Below, piece after piece: positions 21,801 through 34,500 of a DNA stretch of 64,000 nucleotides. Each line of letters opens with the position of its first letter. Position 1 is the stretch's first letter. Location of the stretch: positions 33,870,162-33,934,161 of the forward strand of contig NC_092698.1 in NCBI RefSeq assembly GCF_964275005.1, in the 5' to 3' direction. The notes under the pieces are model-generated. The model saw nothing but the letters and a program-made list of their open reading frames with translations, made no database searches and was not told the origin of the DNA. This stretch comes from Diadema setosum. Lineage: Eukaryota > Echinodermata > Echinoidea > Diadematoida > Diadematidae. A program made the translations under genes and the position numbers.

Positions 21801-24800
21801 GTAAATAGTTTTCTGTTTTGCAATTTACACCATAGGTGTGTCACAGTGAGATACACATGTACATGAACTTTAAAAATATATCATTTTCTGTTTTGAAATG
21901 TTCACAAGGTAATTCACAATTGTAACTGATTGAGGAAATGTTTACCTGTAAATCCTTCCAGTCACATTTTCATTGTTAGTGATGGTTGGTACACTTGTGT
22001 ACAGTAGCAGTACTTGATCCCAGTGACTTGCTTAGACACATTCGACGTGCACATGCTGGTTAAATAGCAGCACCCGTCATTTACCCCAATTTGAATTCAG
22101 TGAGGGATGAATTAGATATTTCCTCTCAGTCTGGTAGGTTCTTATCCTTTATGGGTTCATGTCAAGGTTACTGTCAATAACAGTCTGCCAGCTATCGTTT
22201 ATCTACCATCCTGTTTTTGCATAATGCATTCATGTATAAATGTAAGGTGCGTAATTTCTTGCTATTGGCTAATGAAAGCTAATACATGTACATGATCTGA
22301 TAGGTGAGGGGCACTCTCCAAATGTAAAAAAAACTAGAAATGTCGCTACGGCGACTGATGCCTGCGCCATAATGCATGATTCTCCCAATAGGTGTACAGT
22401 ACAATGTCTTGACAATGTGTGATGACAGTTTCACATAACTGGCAAAATATCGAAATAACAGGTTTGTCAGAAATATCTTGAATGTTCACTTTCCACGAAC
22501 TGGGTTTGCTATAATTGTCTATTAAAGAGTGCAGGTACACATATTTGGGGAATTGAAAATTTTTACTTGACTTCTGACCGACCTTATTATAAGTTTATGC
22601 ATTGAGTATAATTTTCAAGGTATGAAGAAAGAGTGTAATTACAGTACAAAATATTTTTTGTTTCATTTAATCCTGACCTTTGACCCTTCACCTTTGACCT
22701 TTGACCTTCTGGCTGGAAATTTCCAAGAGAATCTCCATCAAGTAATACATGTACATATATTAAACACTTTTAAAACTAATACTGTAAAAGTGGAAATTTT
22801 CGCGGTGTTGAAATTTTCACGCATTTCGCGCAACCAGAAACTAGCGTGAAAATAAAAACACGCGAATATTTTTGCTTGCCATACGTTCCTGTGCGTAATG
22901 TCTTGATTCCGCGGAATTAAAAACACGCGAAACTCTTCTGACCCGGCCTAGCGTGAAAAATCAGTCGCGCGAAAATATCCACTTTTACAGTAATGCAATC
23001 ATTGCATATACTAGTATACATGTATGAGGGAAATACAGTAGTAACATTTTGAGGAGTTGACCTTGACCTTTGAACCCCTGACTATTGACCCATGACCCCT
23101 AAATTCCCTAGATAATCCCTGCCAGTCAGTACATGCATATGTACCATGTTCCATGAAGATACATTGAACCATTTGCGAGAAAAGTGATATTGCAACATTT
23201 TCACCTAACCTTTGACCTTTTGACCTTTGACCTTATGACATGAAACTCTCTCTGGAGAATCTTTACGCAGTAGTACATGTCTACACTAAGTTTCAAGAAA
23301 ATAACTGCGGGCATTGCATAGATATGGGGGAAATAGCAACATTTTTAGCATTTGACCTTGACCTTTTGACCTTTGACCTCTTGTCAATGTCACTAGAATC
23401 TACTCAACTAATTGTCCCATCATACATCATCCTTGGACCAAGTTTGGTGAAAGCTGCTTCATCCAGTTTTGAGTTATCACATTAACAGATAAATTTTAGG
23501 ATTTGACCTTGATCTTTGACCTTTGACCTCTGTCCGATTTCACTGAAAAACTAATCAAGTAATTGTCCCATCATACATCATCCTCCAACAAAGTTTGGTG
23601 AAATTTGCTCCATACAGTCTTGAGTTATCGCGTAAACGGATACAATTTCATGATTTGACCTTGACCTTTGACCTTTAGCCAATTTCACCCAAAATCTTAT
23701 CAAATCGTTGCCCCATCATACTTCATACTTGGACCAAGTTTGGTAAAATTCCAGTGAATATTACTCAAGTTATCGCGTAAACGAAAGCGGACGGACGTAC
23801 GGACGTACGGACGGACGGACGGACAACCCGAAAACATAATGCCTCCGGCACCACTTCGTGGCGGAGGCATAAAAACAAAACAACAACAACAAACTTGTAC
23901 CTTGTAAACGTACGGGATTTTGTTCCCACTTTCAATATTGAAACTACATGGTAATACATCCCGTGTGTGACACCAAATAGTGTATACGGCAATAGAGATT
24001 GTATATGACACCTTTGAATGCTGGAAAGAATTTCAAGCACAGTACTAACCAATGTCTCTATGGTACTATACTTGTCATGTGCCTTTGTGGCTCAAATCTA
24101 CAATTACGCTTTAACTTGGAGGATACTGCCCACTTGTGCTGTGTCTCTTGTCTCAGAACTATAGGCCTACTCCTACATGTATATTGCTCATGAACCACAA
24201 CGACATAGTGAAACTTGAGTAAAACCACTTCTACTTTAAAGGGGATGGCTAGTACCTGATTAGTGGGAATCAGTGGGAATGCTGGGGTATGATCATTCCA
24301 ATCCTTGTGGATTCATTTAAGAGTACATTATCTATTGTTGTATGAAAATTATTTGCTTCAGAATGGTCTCATATTGAAGCAATGTGCAGTCCAATGTTTC
24401 CAGGTTAGCATGCCTGTACAGTGACGGGGCGATCGTTAACGGGCTGTTAACGATCGCCCCGTCGCTGCACATTACTTGAATATGAGACCATTCTGAAGCA
24501 AATGATTTCCACACAACAACAGATATGTACTCTTAAATGAATCCACAAGGATTGGAACAATCATCCCCCAGCATTCCCACTGATTCCCACTGATCAGGTA
24601 CAATGTACTAGCCATCCCCTTTAAACCATGTCACTTGTCAAAAGGATACAGTACTGTATGTAAGAGAATGGAGGGGAATCGATGTACAGTGTACTTTAAC
24701 TGTCATGTACTGTATATACTGTACTATCCTAAGTGTGTACATGACACTTGCCTGATCTTGAAAGGAACCTGATTTTACAACAACATTGGAAGAGCTGTAA

Positions 24801-25136
24801 GAAAATCATCACTTTGATGATACCTCATCCCACCTACATTCTGATTTTAACATGGTGAAAGTACATTGTTTCCATCTGTTTGTAATTTGCATGTGAAATT
24901 ATAGTGCATTTGCTGAATAAAGTATTGATATCATATTTCACATTCTTTGTAGAACAGTAGCCCAATCATAAGCAAACACTTTTGAAAGTGAAACTTACAA
25001 TGTATATTTCTTTAGAATATAGTGTCAGTTTTGTAAATAAGGAACTAGGAAATGACTCACAGTTTATAAATTTTGAGATGAGTCAGTGTAGAAAGAAGTT
25101 ATGAGCATAGTGTGTTTTTTGTTTTTGGTGTTTTTC

Positions 25137-25190
<54 letters not shown>

Positions 25191-28100
25191 TTTGACAGAT
25201 GAAAACTTGAAAATTTAAGTGTTTCAATATTTTGCTATGAATTTTTTGAGGCCAGACACATGTATTGCTTGAAATATGGCAGCTGTGGCACTGTGATTTA
25301 TGGTTCCCTGAAGTTTGCAATAAACTGTTGTGAAATTCCAGTACCATGGGTGACCCGCTACAACAAAAGGATCCTAAAGTTGCTGGTGGCTGAGCCGAGA
25401 AAATCGAGTTTGAAGTCACATCATCAAAATTGTTCAGAACAATCAGATTTCTGTTTTTGGCATAATTTCGTTGTCTGATGTTTTGTCTATCATCTGCTGA
25501 AATTTCGAAGCTAAATGATTTAAGGACAGGCAAGAAATCAGCATTTTTCTGGGCCATGATTTTCTGACTTTCAACATAACAGAAACGTGTCCGAAGATTT
25601 GGAATTAGCGCCGCAGCTAGACTCCGCCCCCAGCAACGATGGAGTGATCGTATTGGTCAGTGCTTGGCATCCTGATTACCGATTGGTTGTGCATAGACCG
25701 CTGGCGCTAAGCTTGAATGAACATCACGGAGGTCACTACATAGGAGCATACCTTCTATTGTCAAGCGGTGAAAACTGTCTCGCCTCCCCTTGATCATGAT
25801 AACGTCGGAGGAAAAACTTTGAAGGCGTTTTTCTCAAAACTCTGATTTCCTCAACCACTGGACATGCGCTAATAAAATCATTGATATCTCCACAACCGAG
25901 TGATTTTGTGAGTTGTACTGTATATGAAATTATAGGAGAAGAGTAAGGGAATAATGTCATGCCATTTTCAGAAAATTGTCCTCCCCGACTTTTGGATCCT
26001 TTTGTTGTAGCGGGTCACATGGAGTTTGCATTTGTGAAATCTGCCACATGTATACTGTACAAGTATAGCAAAGAATGTCCTGATCAGCTTGTTTTAACAC
26101 AAGTTTGCTTATCTTTCTTTCTTTTTCTGACATAGGTTTTACAGAAACTTGGCAAGGCGGACGAGACACGGGATGAGTTGTTTGAACACTACGTCCAGAA
26201 TTTCAACACCCAACAGGCTGCTGCAAACAAGCTGTACAAGGAGCTGAAGAACTATGTCACATGTGTCAGAGGTTTGTGAGATACTATAGTAAATCATGAG
26301 AAATATGATTCACATCACTGAGAAAGAGCATCATCACTGCAGCAAGAATTGATGTAGCATAGTCTGTGTTAATAATAAAAAATGTACATGTAGTCCCTAT
26401 GCGTTGTGTGTGTCTTGCTGTACATTCTTCATGAAATGTCTGTGACATGGATGTACCGTACTGCTTTAATGGTAGGAATAACCCTGTTTGTGCTTCGTAA
26501 AGGGAAAGTCCATCCTGGTGTTATGTTACTTTGTATGAAAAAAAGAAAAATCAGAGAAATACAAATGTACATCAGTGAAAATATGGGGGGAAATCTGATT
26601 TTTCATTTTTACTTTCAGGACAGAATTTCCTTTAATGTGCTGAACTATTTCAGTAGAATTTTGGAAATATTCCTTATCCCCCACCCCCAAAAGCCATTGT
26701 ATTAATAAGTCACAACCTATCAGAGGAAACAAAGCAACTTTACCACACCAAGGTCACTGTGATACAATGGGCATTAATAGGATTACATTATACCAGATAT
26801 GTAGGGGTGACTGCTTACGTGTGACAGAGTTTTCTGAATGAAACATGCAGCACATGTTTGTGCAGACCTAAAAGTCGGGATGTTGCAAAGTGGACAGACA
26901 AATGATTTAGTCATGAAAGGGTATTTTTTTCCATGGTTTGTGTACATAATGGTCAAGATGTCTTGACGAAATTATGAGTGCTGTCGTTGATGTCTGAAAT
27001 ATGTATGTCGTGACGATGCTTTATCAACCCCACATGTTTACTAAATGTTCTTCCCTCAAGCAATACACTTGGTTGTTTGTTTAGTTTGCATTTGTTTATT
27101 TAGGATGTGTGTTTAGGATGTGGTTAGGATGTGATTTTAAATGTCCAAATTTCAGTCCTGAAAGTACCATACATATCATGACAATGTTTAGTTTAGGATG
27201 TGATTTTAAATGTCATCCTTTACACAGCTCTTCAACGTGAAATTGTCTTTACTATATCTACAATGGCAAATTAATATTTACTACTTAATGACCTCCACTG
27301 AACTGTCCTACATGTGCATATATAAAAATATATATATAATTTTTTTTTTTTCTTCTTGACTGTTTCTGACCTTGGTCTTTGGATCACTTGTATACACTTG
27401 TACATGCTCTGGTATGGAATCTCCCAATTTCCATCTGCTCTTGATCCATAGTTATATTCAATTGGAGTCTGAATCTTTAATAGCTTCTGGTGGATGGTTT
27501 AGTGCATTGCGAACCACTTTCATACTTGTGTAAAAGAGCCGATTCCAAATTTGTTGCCTTTCCCCTTCCAATTCAGCTGGGCAGTAAACTGGTTGCTGAA
27601 GGTTTTCCAGAGGATCCTGTTTTAACTTAGAATCTCTTGAGTCGTCCGTAAGGCACCCAGGAATACTGCCAACTTCTTCCTATAGGCCACATCCAGCAAC
27701 TTGTCTTCCAGAAGCAGAATCTCTTCTGTGGAGGTGCATGGAAGCTTGAAGTTGTCATCCTCCTCCTTAGTACTCCTTCAGGTATACCCTTCATGCATTC
27801 CCCATCCTTTGCTTCAAGGGCGTTTTTTGGTGCATTTGTTGCTTGATATCCACCAGCATCTGTATTGAAGACGTTGGATTAATACAAAGATTGATTAGCC
27901 AAGTTTGTGCCAAATGAGTTGGGACTGGACGAGTGGCAGTGGAGGTATTAGGGGTTGTTGGATTCTGGCAAGTGCAGTGGAGGTCGTAGGGGTTGTTGGA
28001 TTCTGGCGAGTGGCAGTGGAGGTCATAGGGGTTGTTGGGATCTGGCGAGTGGTCGAGGTGGTAGGAGTTGACAGGCTTGGAATAGCTAGAAATGCAGGCA

Positions 28101-31100
28101 CCTTCGGCAATCTCTTCCCTTTATTAAAAGGGCTGATGCATTTTTGTCTTCCTCCGAACTATCATCGTGGTCATATCTTGCAAGGGGTCAGCTTTCCCAT
28201 TCTTTTGGATGACCACACTGAACCAAAGCCAAATGTCATTTGGTTTTCATGCTGCTTTGCAGCTTGCTTGGCCTGTGTACCCTTAAAGGTAGGGGATACC
28301 TTTTACAGACCTCCCAAAATGCAGCAAAACATTAAATATGAACCTCAGGGGACTTGTTTAGGCCACTGCTGAGAAATTTGGAAGTCAACAGTTATCTACA
28401 ATTTGAATAATGCACAAAACTCAACTACTCAGTAGTTCTGCGTGTCAGCCACACTTAAGCATTTTTGTTGCAGTCTTTTTTTTAATGTATTTTTTTATCT
28501 ATAAACACAAATCTAAAAATATAAGAGCTGATGTAATAACATATCTATTATAGAGTGTGTGGCAAGAATGTATATATAGAAATGTTTTGTAAGTTTTGAT
28601 GAACTTTTTTCACAAAATATACATGATGGACACACATGCAGTGTATGGGTCTGCAAAGGTAGCCTAGTAATGTACTGGAATTTACGGTGAGCCCCGAAAA
28701 AAATTCAATTCAAAATCTAATGGTCAATAAAAATGTACTAAATGTTACCTTCTACTTTCAATACTTTATGGGAGTTTCTAAAATGATACTCTCTTCAACA
28801 TACCACTGTATTTATACAACTCTTCATTTGAGGCATGCAAATGGGATTCCCTACCTTTAATGGAAGCAACTGGCATTTCTTCTTGTCACTGCTCATCCAT
28901 AGGGATGACACTATGTCTATTTCATCTGTTTCCGTGAAGTCCACAATGTAGTATGAAGACATGCTCTAACGTGCGTGGATCACCGTCACACAAAGAAAAT
29001 TGCTGTCAGAGTTACTGTAATATCAGTAATGATCTTCATATAGAATTTAATGGAGTTCGGACTGCTTACAACATCCAACAGACATTTAAAGCATTTAAGT
29101 GAAGCTAGTGCTATGTTTATCCTAGATATAAAAAAAAAAAATCTGCAATCTGTCTTTTCTCTAACTTTTGTAATGATATAATATGGTGTGTGTGTTTTTT
29201 AAATGAAAAAGAAAAATATGCATACCCTATGGTTAACAAGTAGATATGACAAGGAGTATTCCCTTATAAATAGGAAAGAAAAAAATTCTGTGAGTAGGCA
29301 TGTGGAAACATGCCTCATCATCTACAAAGCAAACACCATTTATCTTCGATCAAATTATTGTGATAACAGTCTTGATATTGTCCTGTTTACACGATGAGAC
29401 ACACACTCCTATTGTAGTGCACAGACCTTGCATCTTATAGCATATCACATCCTTCAAATCGAACAAGTTTAGAATGACTCAAGTTGTCATTTAATCCTGT
29501 TATCCATGTTATCTGCTATCATTGTCAAAAGTTCTCCAGAAAAAAATGCCTTGGGCTAATTAAGACAAATCATATGGATAATATGTAACCTTCAAAATGT
29601 ATTGTAAGATTGTAGATCTTTCCTCCATGGAGAATTGGCAGGACCAAGGAGGTTCAAGTATATACGGTAGAGGCATTACTGTTTTATATGAACCTTTGAA
29701 CCTGTAATCGTAAAGACATGGAGATGTGTGAATAGAAATTTGCGCACAAAGACTGATTAAAAATAAAAACAGAAATTACTCGACTGGGCATATCCGGGTG
29801 CTAATCTAACATATGGATTTATTTTAAAAATATACTTGAATGATATAGAGAATTAAGCAGAAAAGTGATAAAATTGGCTTGACAGGAGCGTGCAGGATAG
29901 ACTTTTGTATTATCAGTAGGTGAAATTTATTTCATTAAATTAATAAACGAGCAAAACATACTTGACATTATGTTAGCATTCAAAGTGAAGATCTATGCTG
30001 TGAAATTTGCCTTGCAATTTCATGTACCCCAGCACAATTAATGTCCCTCTATTAATGGGTATTAAAGCCCAATAATCATACAATAGATCTACATTGTATG
30101 ATATGCAAATGTGCACCCAATGTTCATACATTGAAGAATATAATCATGCAATATGGTGAGTGGATGTGGAGATTGTATACACTGTAGTATGCTAAATGTA
30201 CATAGACATGTGGAGACTGTGTTACCAGCAGCACATTCTACCTGTACAGAAAGTTTTACTCACTGGAAACCTTAAAACTGGCCCTACTAGAGGGATGACC
30301 TTTCTGCATAGTTGTAACATCCATTTTGACTCTAATTAGAAGTCATGGTACACCACTACAATTGAATTAATGCATTGACTGTAAACCACACGGTAAACGG
30401 TGAATTAAATTTGTATGGTTGCCCTAAATATCATTGCATCCAGCTATATATTCATCCATTCAGGCGCACACATTCCTCAAATGTTTATAAAATTGCATTA
30501 TTTTAAATCTAAACCCAGTTGATGACAGCTACTGAAAGTTCTTTACATAAGTGTCTGACCCCATGTCATACTGTATTCATCCTAATGTATGTATGTAGTG
30601 CTCTAAGTAGGTGTCATATTATGTACCATATACATGTATCTTGTGCATGTAGCCATTGAAACTGGAGTTGGCTGATGCTTGTGGTTAGAATCTGATCAAA
30701 GGCTTCATGGTGTTGGCACTGTTTACATAAGGCGAATGCTATAATGTGTATGAAAATTAACTAATGGCTTTTTGCTGCAGGGGCAGTGTGGTAGTCATTG
30801 TAGAATGGTAACCATTCTACACAGATGGTCACTGTGACACTTGATGTGCCTACAGGTCTAGTAGTATACAGCTTGAGTGACATGGCTTCAAAATTAACAT
30901 TAGCTTGAGCTTTACAGGTTTGCAAGCACAAAAATGTATGATATCACAGATAAATTGAGGAAGTTGTTTACCAAGGTAGCGTACAGTGCACCCTGTGACA
31001 ATAAGTATGGTTATTTAGATAAATTTTGTTACAGTGAAGTAAAAATTGACATACATGTAGATTTTAAAATCATTGTCTTTACATTTGTTTATCTTTATAT

Positions 31101-31467
31101 ACCAGGTACTCAATTTGTTCGATTATTACAAAATTTTGACATGGGAAAAGAAGACAGCTGGTCCTGTTGAGGACTTTGTGTTATTGCAGGAGTCACCTGT
31201 ATAATCATTATTGCATTGGCTAAGTGCTCCAAAACAAATCTGTGTCAAGAATAGAATTGATGAAGCAATTTCAATTTTGTGGGCAGCTGCTTGAAATGTT
31301 CAGTAGCAATACATCGTATCAAGTGAAGAGGATGCTCAAATGGAAGATGCTGTCTGGTGGGCAATCCAGAAGCTTAACCTACTAAGCCTTGTCCAAGTAT
31401 TGCGGTAAACTGATAGTGAGTAGAACGATTCTGCGCTCACTTGATATACAGATCTACCATGTATACA

Positions 31468-31505
<38 letters not shown>

Positions 31506-34500
31506 ACATGAAGGTTTGCTAGTTAAAGTGACAGCACCTTGTTACAGTGGGTCAGGAGGAATAATCACTCACGTAATTACCATTTGATTGATGTAGCCAG
31601 GTTTGCTGACTGCTGGAAGCTAGTGTATGTGATTTGTTTGTTGTTGTCTTCAAGGGTTTCAGACTTACAAAAGGAATCCTGTATTAACAGTTTTACATTG
31701 TAGAAACAAATTTTAAGTCTTGTCCTTAGAATTATTAATTAAATTAGAATCATATTTCTCAAATGGATGTTTGTACAGTCATGGTTTGCATGCTGAATGG
31801 TTTGACCCCCACAACATGATTGTTAGAAGGTGGAGGTTAGCCTGACCTTCTGTTAACTTTCACAGGGTGAAGTACTCTTGCATGCTAACTGAGAGTTTAA
31901 TTGATTGATTGACAGGCTAAGAAGACTGTGACATACAGCTTTTGTATGGAGTGTTGTATGTGCCCAATAGAAAAATGATCAGCAAAGAGACAAATTTCAG
32001 TGTTTTAACACTTTGTAACTCTAAACAAGTTAAGAAAGGAAACATGCCCATAAATATTAAAGTGTATAGATTGCAAGTGTGAAACTTTATCTTTCCTGCT
32101 GGTCTGCTTCTACCTCTGTGGCTAGTTTTTATATAATATGAACTGCAATGTACAGTGTGTAGATTTAATTAATCGGCGTCTGAAAAAACACATCACATCA
32201 TGTCAAGTGATAGGTTCAAGTCTTTACCTTGACTTAAGTTTTTGAAATGAAAAAAATGAAACTGATAATTTCTCCCAAATGTTCCATTAACATGGTTTGG
32301 GTGTCAGATATTGTGTACACTGTCCTTGCTGGTGTTGTTTGAATATTCCCAGCTCCAGCTTCATCGTAGTGTAATAGTATTATCAAAAGGTATTATAGGA
32401 TTGTTTACAGATCCATTGTTTCAAGAATGTTCCCATGTTGCGGTTCACTTTGATTTTATAAGAGGTTCACATTACAGGATGCTTGTCATGTGTTCACTCT
32501 TAATGTTTCTAGGGGGATTCATTACTTTTTGTGACCTTTTAAGCTATCAGGGTGATTTAGTAATGTGATTAATTTTCTCTCTCTTTTCCTTTTTTCATCC
32601 CTCTCTCTTACATATTCCTTGTGTGTCTCTCCTTATACATATTCCTTCCTTACCCCGTTTCCTCCTAAAATTTTATTATTTCTTATCTCATCTCCTTCTT
32701 TTGCTGACATTTATCTTCACCGGCTCTCCTGTTTATGTTTGTTGTCATTTTCTCTTGAACTAAATCTAATTCACACATCCAACCTATGCCTACTGATGAA
32801 TTACATCATCACGGTCTCTTCATCACACATTGACTTATTCTTATTTTCTGTCATCTTCACCTTCTGAAACTCCCATCTATTCATAACTTCTGTTATTGTG
32901 GGCTTCCTCATTTTACCTGTCTTTTCAACATCACATGTTCACTCTGGATTTGCAATTGCCATCTTATGTGCTTTATACCTTGATTCACCTTTGTATGTGT
33001 GGTTGCACCCTCCATTTTTGTTTTGAATGCCCTGCATTTATTGCACCTTTGATAAGCCTCTTGTCTCTCTGTTTTTACTTTCCCTCACCCTCTGTTTTAA
33101 TCGCTTGATTTTTATTTTCTGTTTCTCTCCCCCACTCCCCACTGCTTATCTCTGGCCCTGTTTGCCCATCTGTCTATCTGTCTGTCTGTCTGTCTGTCTG
33201 TCTGCCTCTTTCCTGCTTCTGATAATCTTATTCATTTCTCTGCAGCCATGAGTCAGGCGAGCAGGGCACTGTATGAGGCGATGGAATCCACCTATGAATC
33301 AGAGTGGCAGGGGCAGGAACAGTTGGCCAACATCAGAGAGGTAACACCCCGTCCCCCTTTTGGGTTTCCATGTTTTTCTGCCCACACACCATTAAAACAC
33401 TAAGGCCACAGGGCCACACAGTTGCACACTGAAATAACCATACATAACCATTACCATGGTACCAAGTATTTCACACACTGTAAGCTATTGGTATGGTATC
33501 CTGAATAAATGAGCGTTTTGAAGGTACACGAAAATGAAAAGAGTGTCTCGATGATATCATCAGTGAAATAACCAATAGAATACAGGGTGGCCCAAAAAGA
33601 ACGGAACACCTAAGATCTTCAATTTTAGCTATACTGTTGCAAATATGTCACTATTTTGCATAAACTATTGGAAAGGCCATACCTTTTCCCATATAATGAC
33701 ACCAAGTTCTTTAATTTTGGTTAATGCGTTATGATTTTAGGACCATTTTTGTCAACCCTTGCAATTTTCAAAATGTGAGGATTTTGCACTCAGAGATACC
33801 GAAACCAGCGAGAATTCGGCTTGTCATAGAACCAGTAGCGTTCACAATGTGTGGAATGTTGGGCAGATGGTGTTACTGTTGTCAGGTCGTCTCATTCACA
33901 ATGGTAACGGACAATGACAACCACATTCTACACATTGTGAACGCTACTGGATCTATGGCAAGCCGAATTATCGCTAATTTCGGTATCTCTGAGTGTGTAA
34001 AATGATCACATTTTGAAAATTGCAAGGGTTCACAAAAATGGTCCTAAAATCATAACGCACTAACCAAAATTAAAGAATTTGGTGTCATTCTATTGGAAAA
34101 AGAATGGCCTTTCCAATAGTATGCAAAGTAATGACATATTTGCAACAATATTGCTGTATTTAAAGATCTTAGGTGTTCCGTTCTTTTTGGGCCACCCTGT
34201 ATAAGTTGGGATGGTGTTTTTTTTTTTCTCCAGATTTCAGTTCTCAGACCTCATCAGACAGTTAATACTAGAAGGGAATTTTGTGCATCATTCACTTATT
34301 ATAGATAGTAAGAGCTCAGAAGACTGTCAATTTCCCTAGATGGCTGGAGGAGAGAAAAGAATTGTACTATTCACACCTGTTGGCTGACAAAGGGCACAAC
34401 ACCTGTGAAAGAACATGTAGCAATTTATAATTTCTATAGAAATTTTACAACTTGTTTGTCTTGACCTGTAATCTGCAGACTTGTATTATGATTGTACAGA

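Larger units (their letters stand above)
18862..22325. other. Spacer between the inverted arms
   Basis: The 3.46-kb AT-rich spacer carries the TTAA element at 19514-19854 and a 74-bp tandem duplication at 19866-20013. No supported gene or transposase is seen. Confidence 0.6.

Noticed and set aside
24423..24463. MicroRNA precursor
   Set aside because: The hairpin is the centre of a TTAA-type fold-back element and is too short and GC-perfect for a typical pre-miRNA.
25099..25557. 152-codon minus-strand open frame in intron 1
   Set aside because: It runs through the (GT)n microsatellite and the TIR element. The His-Thr repeat is an artefact.
27905..28372. 155-codon plus-strand open frame
   Set aside because: It is antisense to the decayed transposon-like frame and built on the 48-bp minisatellite.
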